DNA from: Pseudomonadota bacterium
GTDB lineage: Bacteria; Chloroflexota; UBA6077; JAJPHF01
Direction: 5' to 3'
DNA: 64,000 nt
Assembly: GCA_021325365.1 (NCBI GenBank)
Contig: JAJPHF010000176.1
Coordinates: forward strand, 53,170-117,169
The translations under genes and the position numbers were made by a program. Under the pieces are notes generated by a model. That model did not search any database, was not told where the DNA came from, and saw only the letters and a program-made list of their open reading frames with translations. Positions 51,420-60,056 of the stretch are shown here, piece by piece (position 1 is the stretch's first letter; every line of letters starts with the position of its first letter).

Positions 51420-52364
51420 GTGGCGGTGCTCGTGACGGGCGTGGGCTACATCGGCGCGGCGCTGGCCGCCCGCCTGCTGCGCGCGGGCGAGCGCGTCGTC
51501 GCGCTGGACAACGGCTTCGCCACCGACCTAACCGCCGTCGCGGGACTGGCCGAGCTGGGCGACTTCGAGCTAGTGCGGGGCAGCGTCACCGCGCCCCGCG
51601 CCGTGGCGCGCGCGTTCGCCCGCGGCCCGTTCGCCGTGGTGTACCACCTGGCGGCCCAGGCCAGCTCGGCCGCGGCGGCCGAACGGCCCCGCTACACGGA
51701 AACGACGAACCTCACCGGCCCGCGCGTGATCCTCGACGCCGCCGTCCGGCATGGTGTGCCCCGCGTCGTCTACGGCAGCTCCTTTCGCGTCTACGGCCCT
51801 GTGCTGCCGCCCGCCGTCGACGAGCAGATGCCCTATGGGCCCCAGGGCGACCTGGCGCACCTCTCCCACGTCTACGGCGAGAAGCTGCTGGAGCTGTACG
51901 CGCGCCGCCACCAGCTTACCGCAATCGCCGTCCGCTTGGCCGTGGTGCATGGGCTGGGGCCTGTCATGAAGACCGACTACCGCTACCTCACAGTCCCCAA
52001 CAAATACTGTCTGCAAGCGGTGCGCGGCGAGCCGCTGGTGGTGTACCCGGGCGCGGCGGCGCCCACCGCCTTCATCCACCTGGACGACGCCTGCGCCGCC
52101 CTCCAGGCCGCAGCGGCGGTGGCCTGGCCCCCGGGCTTCCACGCCGCCAACGCCGCCGGCGAGGTCTGCCCCGTGCCCCAGGTCGCCGCCCTGGTCGCCA
52201 CCGCCGCCCAAGCCCGCGGCCTGCCGACTCGCTCCCCCCAGAATTGGCGGGCTGGGGGGGCCATCCACTCCCGCCTAACCGCCCTGGGCTGGCGGCCGAC
52301 GCGCACGCTGGCTGCCAGCGTGGGCGCGGTGCTGGACTACTACCGTGCGCGAGAGCCGACGTGA
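51420..52364 (+). CDS. NAD-dependent epimerase/dehydratase (extended SDR)
   Basis: This 314-aa Rossmann enzyme probably acts on a nucleotide sugar. The NAD loop is TGVGYIGA (about 6-13). The catalytic stretch HVYGEKLLE has Y and K three apart instead of the usual four, so it may be altered. AAPTAFIHLDDACAAL is a family feature. TRSPQNWRAGG near residue 275 is encoded by a small palindromic repeat and is probably inserted. The GTG start follows GCGAGGAGACAC. Its stop overlaps the next gene as GTGA. Confidence 0.87.
   Translation: MAVLVTGVGYIGAALAARLLRAGERVVALDNGFATDLTAVAGLAELGDFELVRGSVTAPRAVARAFARGPFAVVYHLAAQASSAAAAERPRYTETTNLTGPRVILDAAVRHGVPRVVYGSSFRVYGPVLPPAVDEQMPYGPQGDLAHLSHVYGEKLLELYARRHQLTAIAVRLAVVHGLGPVMKTDYRYLTVPNKYCLQAVRGEPLVVYPGAAAPTAFIHLDDACAALQAAAAVAWPPGFHAANAAGEVCPVPQVAALVATAAQARGLPTRSPQNWRAGGAIHSRLTALGWRPTRTLAASVGAVLDYYRAREPT
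52233..52260. repeat. Small palindromic repeat inside an epimerase gene
   Basis: TCCCCCCA (52233-52240) and TGGGGGGG (52253-52260) flank GAATTGGCGGGC. Similar GATTGGGG sequence occurs in the O-antigen ligase insertion near 35590. Confidence 0.6.
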
Positions 52365-53296
52365 GAGTGCTCGTTACGGGCGGCACCGGCTTCATCGGCC
52401 GCCACGTCGTCGCCGATCTGCTCGCCCACGGCCACGCGGTGACGACTCTGGCGCGGTCGGCTGCACCGCCCGGGTGGCCCTGCCCGCACCTGCAAGCCGA
52501 CGTGCTCGGCGCCGCCACGCAGGACGCGGCGCGCGAGGCCGAGGCCATCGTCCACCTGGCGGCCGTGCCCGACGTGGGCATCTCCTTCCAGCAGCCCTAC
52601 GCGGCCAGCCTCGTCAACGCCGCGGGCACGCTGAACGTGCTCGAAGGCGCGCGGGCCGGCGGCGGGCGCGTCGTGCTGCTCTCGACGCAGCGCGTGTACG
52701 CGGCGTCGACCCGGCCGCTCGCGGAGGACGCCCCGCTCGCCGACGACAATCCCTACGCGGTCTCCAAGCGCGTCGCCGAGCAATGGCTGGCCATGTACCA
52801 TCGCCTGTACGGCGTGGCGACGGTCGCGCTGCGCGGCTTCTCCATCTACGGCCCGGGGCAGCTCGTGCAGGCCGGGTCGGGCGGCGTCGTCTCGATCCTG
52901 GCGCAGCGCGCGCTCGCGGGGCTGCCGCTGGTCATCGACAGCCCCGCCGTCCGCGACCTCACCGAGGTGCGCGACGCGGCCCGGGCGGTGCGCCTGGCGC
53001 TAAGCGTGCCCGCGGCCGTGGGCGGCGTCTACAATGTGGGGACCGGCGTCAGCACGTCGCTGCTCGCGCTGGCCGAACGTGTCGTGGCCGTCACGGGCTC
53101 GCGCTCGACGATCCAGCCGCCGCCCGCGGGCCAGCCGACAGGCTACGTGGCCGACCTGACGCGCGCCCGCGCCGACCTGGGCTACGCGCCCGCCATCTCG
53201 CTCGATGAAGGACTGCCGCGGTATGTCGCTTGGCTCCGGGACCAGGGCGCGAATCCTCCTCAAGGCGCGGCCGACGCCTCGCCAGCTCGCGGATAG
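52361..53296 (+). CDS. NAD-dependent epimerase/dehydratase (extended SDR)
   Basis: This 311-aa nucleotide-sugar enzyme has NAD loop TGGTGFIGR near residue 6 and catalytic Y/K in NPYAVSKRVAEQW (normal YxxxK spacing). It also has RGFSIYGPGQLVQAGSGG and the late GVYNVGTGVSTSLL. The GTG start overlaps the previous stop, giving translational coupling. It and the previous enzyme probably perform successive steps, such as a 4,6-dehydration or epimerisation, in making an activated sugar. Its 3' end overlaps the next gene by 74 bases, an unusually long overlap. Confidence 0.9.
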   Translation: MRVLVTGGTGFIGRHVVADLLAHGHAVTTLARSAAPPGWPCPHLQADVLGAATQDAAREAEAIVHLAAVPDVGISFQQPYAASLVNAAGTLNVLEGARAGGGRVVLLSTQRVYAASTRPLAEDAPLADDNPYAVSKRVAEQWLAMYHRLYGVATVALRGFSIYGPGQLVQAGSGGVVSILAQRALAGLPLVIDSPAVRDLTEVRDAARAVRLALSVPAAVGGVYNVGTGVSTSLLALAERVVAVTGSRSTIQPPPAGQPTGYVADLTRARADLGYAPAISLDEGLPRYVAWLRDQGANPPQGAADASPARG

Positions 53297-54263
53297 GCTG
53301 CGCCCTCCCCTGCCCGAGGGCCTGGAGCTATACCTAGATGGCCAGGACGTCGCTACGGCCGACGCGCGCCAGGCGGTGATCGACCGGATGCGGAGCTACG
53401 CCCTGCCCGCCGACTTCGCCGTCGTCGTGGAGGGGCCGATCCGCGGGCTCGACGGCGAATACTTCGACCTCGCCGATCTGCGGCCGGCGAGCTTCGAGCT
53501 GTTGGAGCGCCTGGCGGAGCTGGGCGCGGCCGTGGGCGCCACGGGGCTGGTGATCCACGCTATCGTCCCCCGGTTCGCGCTCGTTTGGGACGCTGCCGAG
53601 CGTGACGAGGTCTTCGCGCGCTGCCTGACGCTCCTGCGCGCCTACGTGGCCGCGGCCCAGGCGCACGGCCTGGTGCCCACGCTGGAGAACGTGCCGCCAG
53701 TGCTGCGTATGCGCGAGTCGCGCTATCTCTACACGCCCATCGGCATGAGCCCCGAGGATATGGTGCGGCTTCTCGACGCGACGCCGGGCCTGCACGCCAC
53801 CCTCGACGTCTCCCACGCGCAGCTCTACGTGAACGCCCGCCAGCAGGCGGAGGCGCCCTCACCCCCCGCCCCTCTCCCAGGGGGAGAGGGGAGTACGTCT
53901 AGCGCCCTCCCCCCCTGGGAGAGGGCGGGGGGTGAGGGCATCCCTCGAGGCGCGGGCGCGGACCCGGTCGAGACGCTCTACGCCTATCTGCGCCACCTGC
54001 CGCCGATCGCGAGCGTCGAGACGTTCGTCGATGCGCTGGCCGACCGGCTGTTCGAGGTCCACGTCTCGAACGCGACGGGCCTGCTGGGCGAGGGGCTGCC
54101 CTACGGCGAGGGCGACATGGACCTCGACCGGCTGACCGCGCGGCTGTCTCGGCTCGCCCGCTACCTGATTACCGAGACGCTGGAGCCCGACCACGACGTG
54201 GCCCTGTTCATGCGCGAGGCGCAGGCGCGGCTGACGGCCGCCCGCGCGGCGAGCGCCGACTGA
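53223..54263 (+). CDS. Xylose-isomerase-like TIM-barrel protein (sugar isomerase/AP-endonuclease 2 superfamily)
   Basis: This 346-aa protein has probable metal ligands in PTLENVPPVLRM (Glu), ATLDVSHAQLY (Asp/His), LFEVHVSNATG (His) and LITETLEPD (Glu), the pattern of the sugar phosphate isomerase/epimerase family. The ATG at 53223 (MSLGSGTRARIL) is chosen; another at 53205 is possible. Residues about 211-239 (APLPGGEGSTSSALPPWERAG) are encoded by a palindromic repeat and interrupt the barrel between a strand and the next helix. In this context it may isomerise a sugar intermediate; that is inferred only from location. Confidence 0.75.
   Translation: MSLGSGTRARILLKARPTPRQLADRLRPPLPEGLELYLDGQDVATADARQAVIDRMRSYALPADFAVVVEGPIRGLDGEYFDLADLRPASFELLERLAELGAAVGATGLVIHAIVPRFALVWDAAERDEVFARCLTLLRAYVAAAQAHGLVPTLENVPPVLRMRESRYLYTPIGMSPEDMVRLLDATPGLHATLDVSHAQLYVNARQQAEAPSPPAPLPGGEGSTSSALPPWERAGGEGIPRGAGADPVETLYAYLRHLPPIASVETFVDALADRLFEVHVSNATGLLGEGLPYGEGDMDLDRLTARLSRLARYLITETLEPDHDVALFMREAQARLTAARAASAD
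53855..53939. repeat. Long palindromic repeat inside the TIM-barrel gene
   Basis: Arms at 53855-53880 and 53915-53939 are complementary except for one base. The 85-bp element adds about 28 codons without breaking the frame. Confidence 0.85.
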
Positions 54264-55384
54264 TGCGTTTCGACCTCGAGCGCCTCGACCCCAGCGCGCT
54301 GCTCGGGCGGCCGGAGGTCGCCGTCGACTGTGCCGCCGCGGCCGAGGCCCTGCGCGGCCGCCGCATCCTCGTCACCGGCGCCGGCGGCTCGGTCGGCGTG
54401 CCGCTGGTCCAGCGCCTCCTCGGCCTCGCGCCCGCGCGGCTCGTGCTCCTCGACAACCACGAGGACTCGCTCTTCCGTCTCCAGCGCCGGCTGTCCGCCA
54501 GGGGCCACGAGCCCGAGGGCCCCGAATCGGCTACTCCTGGCCGCCGCTCCCTGGTTCCCGACCCCCAGCTCGTGTTAGCCGACGTGCGCAACCGCGAGAA
54601 GCTGGAGAAGCTGTTCCGGCGCTGGGAGCCGGAGGTCGTCTTCCATCTCGCCGCCTACAAGCACGTCCACTTCGGCGAGGCGCAGCCCGACGAGCCGATC
54701 TCGGTCAACGTGCTGGCCACGCACGCGCTGGTCGAGACGGCCGTCGCCCACGGCGTGCAGGCGTTCGTCTACACGTCGAGCGACAAGGCGGTGAACCCGC
54801 CGAGCATCTACGGCGCGACAAAGCGGCTGGCTGAGCTAGTGGTGCGCTGGGGCGGGCGCCAGGCCAGCGGCCGCTTCGTGGTCGTGCGCTTCGTGAACGT
54901 CCTCGGGACGCGCGGCAGCGTCATCGAGACGTTCCTGGAGCAGCTCGCCGCGGGCCTGCCGCTCACGATCACCGACCCGGCCATGACCCGCTACTGGATG
55001 AGCCAGCGGGAGGCCGTGGACCTGGTGCTGGCCGCGGCGGGGCGCGGCCCCGCCGGCGCGACGCTCCTGCTCGACCCGGGGCCGCCCGTGCGCGTGCTCG
55101 ACATGGCCGAGCGGCTGGCGGCGCTGGTCCGCCCGGCCGCCGCGGCGCGGCCCGTTCGCATCGTCGGCCGCCGGCCGGGCGAGCGGCTGGCCGAGGAGCT
55201 GGTAAGCGCCCGCGAGCGCCTGGTGCCTGGGCCGGCGTGCGGCCTCGCCACGGTCGAGCATGACGCGGGCGACGCCCCACTGGCCGCCGTGCCCGACCAC
55301 GTCGCCGCCCTCCGCGCCGCGCTGGCCCGCGACGATCCCGCTCTCAGCGACAAGTTCATGGCCCTCGCGCGAGAGCTGCAATGA
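54263..55384 (+). CDS. CapD/PseB-like nucleotide-sugar 4,6-dehydratase
   Basis: This 373-aa short-form polysaccharide biosynthesis SDR has the NAD loop TGAGGSVG (about 38-45), the active-site block YTSSDKAVNPPSIYGATKRL, TRYWMSQREAVDLVL, and a C-terminal IVGRRPGERLAEELVS as in UDP-GlcNAc C4/C6-dehydratases. It should produce a UDP-4-keto-6-deoxy sugar in the cytoplasm. Its ATG overlaps the previous TGA. A loop near residues 82-100 (EPEGPESATPGRRSLVP) is longer than usual and may be repeat-derived. It fits with the WecA-like transferase after it. Confidence 0.9.
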   Translation: MRFDLERLDPSALLGRPEVAVDCAAAAEALRGRRILVTGAGGSVGVPLVQRLLGLAPARLVLLDNHEDSLFRLQRRLSARGHEPEGPESATPGRRSLVPDPQLVLADVRNREKLEKLFRRWEPEVVFHLAAYKHVHFGEAQPDEPISVNVLATHALVETAVAHGVQAFVYTSSDKAVNPPSIYGATKRLAELVVRWGGRQASGRFVVVRFVNVLGTRGSVIETFLEQLAAGLPLTITDPAMTRYWMSQREAVDLVLAAAGRGPAGATLLLDPGPPVRVLDMAERLAALVRPAAAARPVRIVGRRPGERLAEELVSARERLVPGPACGLATVEHDAGDAPLAAVPDHVAALRAALARDDPALSDKFMALARELQ

Positions 55385-55395
55385 CACGCCTGGCG

Positions 55396-55426
55396 CATAG
55401 CTGACGGCTGACCACTAATGGCTGAA
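55396..55426. repeat. Heptameric units providing the start of the WecA-like gene
   Basis: Units CTGACGG, CTGACCA and ATGGCTG lead into the coding start at 55418. The ATG is part of a heptamer unit. Confidence 0.7.
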
Positions 55427-56467
55427 ATCTGGCTGCTCGGCGCCTTCGCGGTCGCCGTCCTGGCGAGCTTCGCGCTCACGGGGCTCGCGGCCCGGGCGGG
55501 CCGGCGCCTGGGGCTGCTCGACTATCCGCGGCGCGGCGAGCTACAGGCCGCGGTGGTGCCGCGCACGGGCGGCTACGGCATCTGCGCCGCCTTCGTGCTC
55601 GCGGCGCTCGTCAGCTTCGTCGCCCCGACCGCCGAGCTGGTGCGGAGTCCCGAGGATGCCGAGCGCCTGCTCGGCGTACTGCTCGGCCTCGTGATCCTCC
55701 TGCCGCTCGCCTACGCCGACGACCGCGCCCGCCTGGGACCGCTCCCCCAGCTCGTGGGCCAGTTCGCCGTCGCGGTCGTGCCGGTGAGCTTCGGGCTCTG
55801 GATCGACAGCATTGCGCTGCCGTTCGTCCAGGTCGTGCCGCTGCCCGCGTGGATCGGCGTGCCGCTCACGCTGTTCTGGCTCGTCGCCATGATCAACACG
55901 ATCAACCTGGTCGACGTCATGGACGGCCTGGCGGGCGGCATCGGTGCCATTGCGGCGCTGACGCTGTTCGTGCGCAGCTACTTCTTCGGCCAGTACACCA
56001 TCGCCGTGCTGCCGCTAGGGCTCGCGGGAGCCTGCCTGGGCTTCCTGCCGCGCAACTGGCATCCCGCGCGGCTGTTCATGGGCACCAGCGGCTCGATGTT
56101 CCTGGGCTACGCGCTGGGAGCGCTCGCCATCATCGGCGGCGTGAAGCTCGGCACGGCGTTCGTCGTGCTCGGCCTGCCCATCCTGGACGTGGCGTGGGTC
56201 ATCGGGCGGCGGCTGTCGCGCCGGCGCTCGCCCCTCAAGGGCGGCGACTTCGAGCACCTGCCGCAGCGCCTGACGCGCCTCGGCCTCTCGCAGACGCGCA
56301 CGGTCCTGCTGCTCTACGGCTTCTGCGGCCTGTTCGCCTGGCTCGGCCTCGCCTGGCACAGCCCCGTCTCCACGCTCGCTAAGCTGCTCGTCATGGTGGC
56401 GATGGCCCTCGCCGTCCTCGCCCTCCTCGGCATGGTGACCTGGCTCAGCCAGCGCCGCGACGCTTAG
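55418..56467 (+). CDS. Polyprenyl-phosphate sugar-phosphate transferase (WecA/MraY family)
   Basis: This 349-aa protein has about ten TM helices. It transfers a sugar-1-phosphate to polyprenyl phosphate, starting glycan assembly at the inner face of the membrane. Catalytic acidic motifs are LAYADDRARLG (second cytoplasmic loop), NTINLVDVMDGLAGG (fourth), and GGDFEHLPQRL with a basic run before it. The more WecA-like loop sequence argues against MraY, and no cell-wall cluster is nearby. The gene begins within a heptameric repeat with no evident Shine-Dalgarno. It ends overlapping the convergent PHP gene by four bases. Confidence 0.93.
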   Translation: MAEIWLLGAFAVAVLASFALTGLAARAGRRLGLLDYPRRGELQAAVVPRTGGYGICAAFVLAALVSFVAPTAELVRSPEDAERLLGVLLGLVILLPLAYADDRARLGPLPQLVGQFAVAVVPVSFGLWIDSIALPFVQVVPLPAWIGVPLTLFWLVAMINTINLVDVMDGLAGGIGAIAALTLFVRSYFFGQYTIAVLPLGLAGACLGFLPRNWHPARLFMGTSGSMFLGYALGALAIIGGVKLGTAFVVLGLPILDVAWVIGRRLSRRRSPLKGGDFEHLPQRLTRLGLSQTRTVLLLYGFCGLFAWLGLAWHSPVSTLAKLLVMVAMALAVLALLGMVTWLSQRRDA

Positions 56468-57312
56468 GGCGTCTTCGCCCGTGCCCGCAGCAAGTCCACC
56501 GTCTCCTCGGGCACCCAGACCGACCCGACGTCGTTGTCCACCTCGGCCGCGTCGCCCATCGGGAAGCCGTGGTAGTCGCTGCCGCCGGTGGGCACGAGGC
56601 CGTACCGCCGCGCCAGCGCCAGCAAGTGCTCGACGCGCTCCGGGCCGTAGCCCTGATAGTACGTCTCGATGCCGTCGAGCCCGGCCGCGGCTAGCTCCGC
56701 AACCAGCGCGTCCACGTCGGGCGCGTCATAGGGGTGCGCTACCGACGCGACGCCGCCGTGGGCGTGGATGAGCGCGATGGCGTCCTGCGGCGTCAGCTTC
56801 ATGCGCTCGACGTAGGCCGGGCCGTGGTCGGCGATGAAGCGGTCGAAGGCCTCGGCGATCGAGTTCACGTGGCCCGCCTCGAGCAGGGCCTGTGCGACGT
56901 GGGGGCGGCCCACCGACCCCTCGCCGGCGATCTCCAGCACGCGGTCGATCGAGATCGGGTAGCCTAGCTCGCCGAGCCGCGCGACCATGCCGTAGGCGCG
57001 GTTCAGGCGGTCGTCGCGCATGGGCAGCAGCCGCGCCTGGAACGCGGGGTCCTCGTAGCGCACGAAGTAGCCGAGCACGTGGACGCCGATCGGGCCCAGG
57101 TCGGTGCTCAGCTCGATGCCGGGGATTAGCGTCAGGCCGAGCGCGTCGGCCTCGGCCCGCGCCTCGGCGAGGCCATCGGTGTTGTCGTGGTCGGTCACGG
57201 CCAGCGTGCGCACGCCGTTGGCGTGCGCGCGCCGGACCAGCTCGCGGGGAGGCAGGTGGCCGTCCGACACCGTCGTGTGCAGGTGCAGGTCGAGGCGGCT
57301 CGTCTCGCTCAT
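56464..57312 (-). CDS. PHP-domain phosphoesterase
   Basis: This 282-aa protein has the metal-binding signature at its start: H10-x-H12 and D17 (DLHLHTTVSDG), then AVTDHDNTDGL, VGRPHVAQAL, GVASVAHPYD and a final GGSDYHGFP. Family relatives (TrpH/YciV, RNase AM) hydrolyse phosphates, including 3',5'-nucleoside bisphosphates or short RNAs. It lies just downstream of the RNase Y gene on the same strand, though a heptameric hairpin lies between. An RNA-end-processing role is possible; this is inference. Confidence 0.9.
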   Translation of the reverse strand: MSETSRLDLHLHTTVSDGHLPPRELVRRAHANGVRTLAVTDHDNTDGLAEARAEADALGLTLIPGIELSTDLGPIGVHVLGYFVRYEDPAFQARLLPMRDDRLNRAYGMVARLGELGYPISIDRVLEIAGEGSVGRPHVAQALLEAGHVNSIAEAFDRFIADHGPAYVERMKLTPQDAIALIHAHGGVASVAHPYDAPDVDALVAELAAAGLDGIETYYQGYGPERVEHLLALARRYGLVPTGGSDYHGFPMGDAAEVDNDVGSVWVPEETVDLLRARAKTP

Positions 57313-57322
57313 GGCGCTCCTG

Positions 57323-57399
57323 AGCTGTCAGCAGTCAGCCGCCAGCCCCCAGCAGACGCGCTGCCGAAGCTGACGGCTGACCGCTGATAGCTGACCGCT
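57323..57399. repeat. Heptameric inverted arrays between RNase Y and PHP genes
   Basis: GTCAGCA/GTCAGCC units (57327-57345) face CTGACGG/CTGATAG units (57369-57397). They can form a hairpin downstream of the rny stop at 57400, which may act as terminator. Confidence 0.75.
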
Positions 57400-58929
57400 T
57401 TATCGCGCGTAGTCTACGGCGCGCGTCTCGCGCACCACGGTCACTTTCACCTGGCCGGGATACTGCAGCGTCTCCTCGATCTTCTTCACGATGTCGCGGG
57501 CCAGCCGCATCGAGCTGAGATCGTCGATCTCCTCGGGCTTGACGATGATGCGCACCTCGCGGCCCGCCTGGATCGCGAACGAGCGCTCGACGCCGTCGAA
57601 GGAGTTGGCGACGTTCTCCAGCGCCTCCAGGCGCCGCACGTAGTGCTCGACGCTCTCGCGCCGGGCGCCGGGGCGCGCGCCCGAGATAGCGTCCGCGGCT
57701 TGCACCAGGATCGATTCGACGCTCTGGTCGTCGGGGTCGGCATCGTGGTGGTCGATGATCGCCTGCGCGACCTCCGGCCGCTCCTTGAAGCGCCGCGCCA
57801 GGTCGCCGGCGATGATGTGGTGCGGCGCGTCCATCTCGTGGGTGACGGTCTTGCCGATGTCGTGCAGCAGCGCCGCTCGCCGCGCCACCTCCACGTCGGC
57901 GTGCAGCTCCTGGGCCATCATCGCCGCCAGCAGCGCCGCCTCGACCGAGTGGCGCAGCTGGTTCTGGCCGTAGCTGGTGCGGTACTTCATCCGCCCAAGC
58001 ATGCGGATCAGCTCGGGGTGTAGCCCGTGGACGCCCGCCTCGATGGCGGCGGCCTCGCCCGACTTCATGATGTCCGCCTCGACCTCTTGCTTGGCCTTGG
58101 CGACGATCTCCTCGATGCGGGCCGGATGGATACGGCCGTCGAGCACGAGCCGAGTCAGGGCGACCCGCGCGATCTCGCGGCGCACCGGATCGAAGCCCGA
58201 CAGGGTCACGGCGTCGGGCGTGTCGTCGATGATGAGGTCGACGCCGGTCGCCTGCTCCAGCGCGCGGATGTTGCGGCCCTCGCGGCCGATGATGCGCCCC
58301 TTCATCTCCTCGTTGGGAATGGGCACGACCGAGACGGTGCTCTCGGCGCAGTGGTCGGCCGCGAGTCGCTGGATCGAGAGGGTGATGATGCGGCGGGCCT
58401 CCTCGTCGGCCTCCTGGCGGGCGGCGGCCGCCACCTCGCGGGCCCGCCGGGCGGCCTCGGCGCGGAACTCCTCCTCGACGCGCTGGAGGAGGAGGGTCCG
58501 CGCCTCCTCGCGCGACAGCCCGGCGACGCGCTCCAGCTCTTGCGTCTGCCGCTGTACCACCTGGTCGATCTCGCTGTGGCGCGCCTCAAGCTCCTTCTCG
58601 CGGTTCGCGATCGTCCGCTCGCGGCGCTCCAGGCCCTCCAGCTTCCGGTCGAGGTTCTCCTCCTTCTGCTGCAGCCGTCGCTCCGACTGCTGTAGCTCGC
58701 GCCGCCGGTCGCGCGCTTCGGCCTCCACGCTGTTGCGGAGTTTCAGCGCTTCGTTGTTGGCTTCCAGCAGGATCTCGTTCTTGCGCGCCACGGCCTCGGC
58801 CTCGATGCGCTCGGCGTTGGCCGCGGCCATCGCATCGCGCGCGCTGGTGTTGCGCTGGCGAACGAAGAAGCCGATGGCGCCGCCGACGACCAGCGCCACC
58901 AGCGCCAGGACGATACTGATAGTGTCCAA
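57400..58929 (-). CDS. rny: Ribonuclease Y
   Basis: This membrane-bound endoribonuclease initiates mRNA decay. It is 509 aa: a TM anchor (about 4-23), a long coiled coil (about 30-180), a KH domain with [10 protein letters not shown] at 211-220, and an HD phosphohydrolase domain with H356/D357 ([13 protein letters not shown]). The C-terminus ([13 protein letters not shown], then [11 protein letters not shown]) is characteristic. The ATG at 58929 follows GTAGGGAGGTGAACGGC-type sequence. The long region upstream, with its own promoter, is described separately. Confidence 0.96.
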   Translation of the reverse strand: MDTISIVLALVALVVGGAIGFFVRQRNTSARDAMAAANAERIEAEAVARKNEILLEANNEALKLRNSVEAEARDRRRELQQSERRLQQKEENLDRKLEGLERRERTIANREKELEARHSEIDQVVQRQTQELERVAGLSREEARTLLLQRVEEEFRAEAARRAREVAAAARQEADEEARRIITLSIQRLAADHCAESTVSVVPIPNEEMKGRIIGREGRNIRALEQATGVDLIIDDTPDAVTLSGFDPVRREIARVALTRLVLDGRIHPARIEEIVAKAKQEVEADIMKSGEAAAIEAGVHGLHPELIRMLGRMKYRTSYGQNQLRHSVEAALLAAMMAQELHADVEVARRAALLHDIGKTVTHEMDAPHHIIAGDLARRFKERPEVAQAIIDHHDADPDDQSVESILVQAADAISGARPGARRESVEHYVRRLEALENVANSFDGVERSFAIQAGREVRIIVKPEEIDDLSSMRLARDIVKKIEETLQYPGQVKVTVVRETRAVDYAR

Positions 58930-59395
58930 GTGCCGTTCACCTCCCTACAAGATAGGGCCAGGCTACTTGCAGCACCTGGGCAGAGCCGGGAGGGTCTGCG
59001 CTGGCGCGGAGGACCAGCACGAGGGGATGTGCGCGGGCGACACCGCGCGGCATCGCGGCGGCTCGCTTCGCGGCAGACGACCACGACACACCCCGTGGGA
59101 CCCGCTACGAGCGGGCGGCGGAGCAGCGCGGAGCCGCTCGGGCCGGGCTAGCCAGGCCAATGTCGCCTGCTGGACGCCAGCGAGCAGCGCGTGCGCTGGC
59201 GCCGAGTGCGGCCGCGCCACGACGCGGCCGGTGGACCTTCTAGCAGCCGCGCGTCCCGGGTCGGGGCCCGCGAGTGCCGCAGCAGGGTTCCGTAAACTCC
59301 AGACACGCGCACGGGCGCGGCCCGGTGGGTCGGCTAGTACGGGCCGCGAGCGCGACCGGCTGTCTGTCGCCTGTCGGAACGCGCCCCGGACCCTA

Positions 59396-59424
59396 TTGAC
59401 GATGCGACCTGCCCAAGTTATGTA
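59396..59424 (+). promoter_or_regulatory. Possible promoter towards the response regulator at 59586
   Basis: TTGACG (59396-59401) and TATGTA (59419-59424) are separated by 17 bases. The leader would be about 155 bases. Confidence 0.3.
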
Positions 59425-59445
59425 AGGAAAAGCCTTCAGGCCCTG

Positions 59446-59467
59446 CCTCGACATAAACATATCGAGG
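59446..59467. promoter_or_regulatory. Operator-like dyad just downstream of the rny transcription start
   Basis: CCTCGACAT and ATATCGAGG form an imperfect 9-bp inverted repeat around AAAC. At about +5 to +26 relative to the predicted start it could bind a repressor or form a 5' stem. Confidence 0.45.
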
Positions 59468-59478
59468 CTGGCGAAGTC

Positions 59479-59508
59479 ATCATAGACCCCCGGGCCAATA
59501 GGCGTCAA
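59479..59508 (-). promoter_or_regulatory. Sigma-A-type promoter upstream of rny
   Basis: On the minus strand TTGACG (59508-59503) and TATGAT (59484-59479) are separated by 18 bases, the best paired -35/-10 in the window. Transcription would start near 59472 and run towards rny. Confidence 0.6.
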
Positions 59509-59585
59509 GCCACAATTCCGCGATAATATCGTAAAATGCCCAGAGTGTCCGGGGGCGAACAGCCGGCGGACCAGCCGGGCGGGGG

Positions 59586-59993
59586 ATGGGGACGGTGGCG
59601 GAGCGCAAGGCGCGCATCGCGGTGATCAACGACGACACGGCGTTTCTCAGCTTGATGGAGGAGCTGCTCGAACAGGATGAGGGCTACGACGTCGTCGTCT
59701 GCCGGGAGGCCGGCAACGCCTACCAGTTCGTCAAGGACCAGCATCCCGACCTCGTCATCCTGGACATCCGCGTGGGCCACGAGGAGAACGGCTGGCAGAT
59801 CCTGGAGCTGCTGACGCTCGATCCGGCCACGCGCCCGATTCCCGTGATTGTCTGCTCCGCGGCGCTGCACTCGCTGGCCGAGCACCAGCCGCTGCTCGAA
59901 CAGTACGGCTGTGATATGCTTGCCAAGCCCTTCGACCTCGACGCGCTCGTCGCCAAGGTCCAGGCCGCGCTGGGCCGCGGCAGCCGCGACTGA
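59586..59993 (+). CDS. Single-domain response regulator
   Basis: This 135-aa receiver has IAVINDDTAFLS (acidic pair), a phospho-acceptor in LVILDIRVGHEENGW, and a lysine in LAKPFDLDALV. An unusual HEENG insertion follows the acceptor aspartate, as in some plant-type or cyanobacterial atypical receivers. There is no output domain and no kinase beside it. The ATG at 59586 or a GTG at 59595 could be the start. It lies divergent from rny and convergent with the SAM hydroxide adenosyltransferase gene. Confidence 0.85.
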   Translation: MGTVAERKARIAVINDDTAFLSLMEELLEQDEGYDVVVCREAGNAYQFVKDQHPDLVILDIRVGHEENGWQILELLTLDPATRPIPVIVCSAALHSLAEHQPLLEQYGCDMLAKPFDLDALVAKVQAALGRGSRD

Positions 59994-60056
59994 GCCGGCC
60001 GGGCGCGTCACGGCTCGGCGGCCCGCGAGCCGTACCGCGCTGGGCGCCTCCCCGCG

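Larger units (their letters stand above)
58930..59475 (-). other. Unusually long leader of rny, no gene supported
   Basis: About 540 bases lie between the rny promoter and its start. They are G+C-rich with many possible stems and carry no convincing coding frame. I see no tmRNA, RNase P or SRP RNA signature. It could be a regulatory leader, perhaps for RNase Y autoregulation, or an unrecognised small RNA. Confidence 0.4.

Noticed and set aside
58930..59475. tmRNA, RNase P RNA or SRP RNA in the rny upstream gap
   Set aside because: None of the conserved blocks (for example GAGGAAAGTCC of RNase P) occurs on either strand.
58963..59508. Protein-coding gene upstream of rny on the minus strand
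   Set aside because: The open frame overlaps the predicted promoter at its start and its product becomes Arg/Pro/Ala-rich with no recognisable domain.
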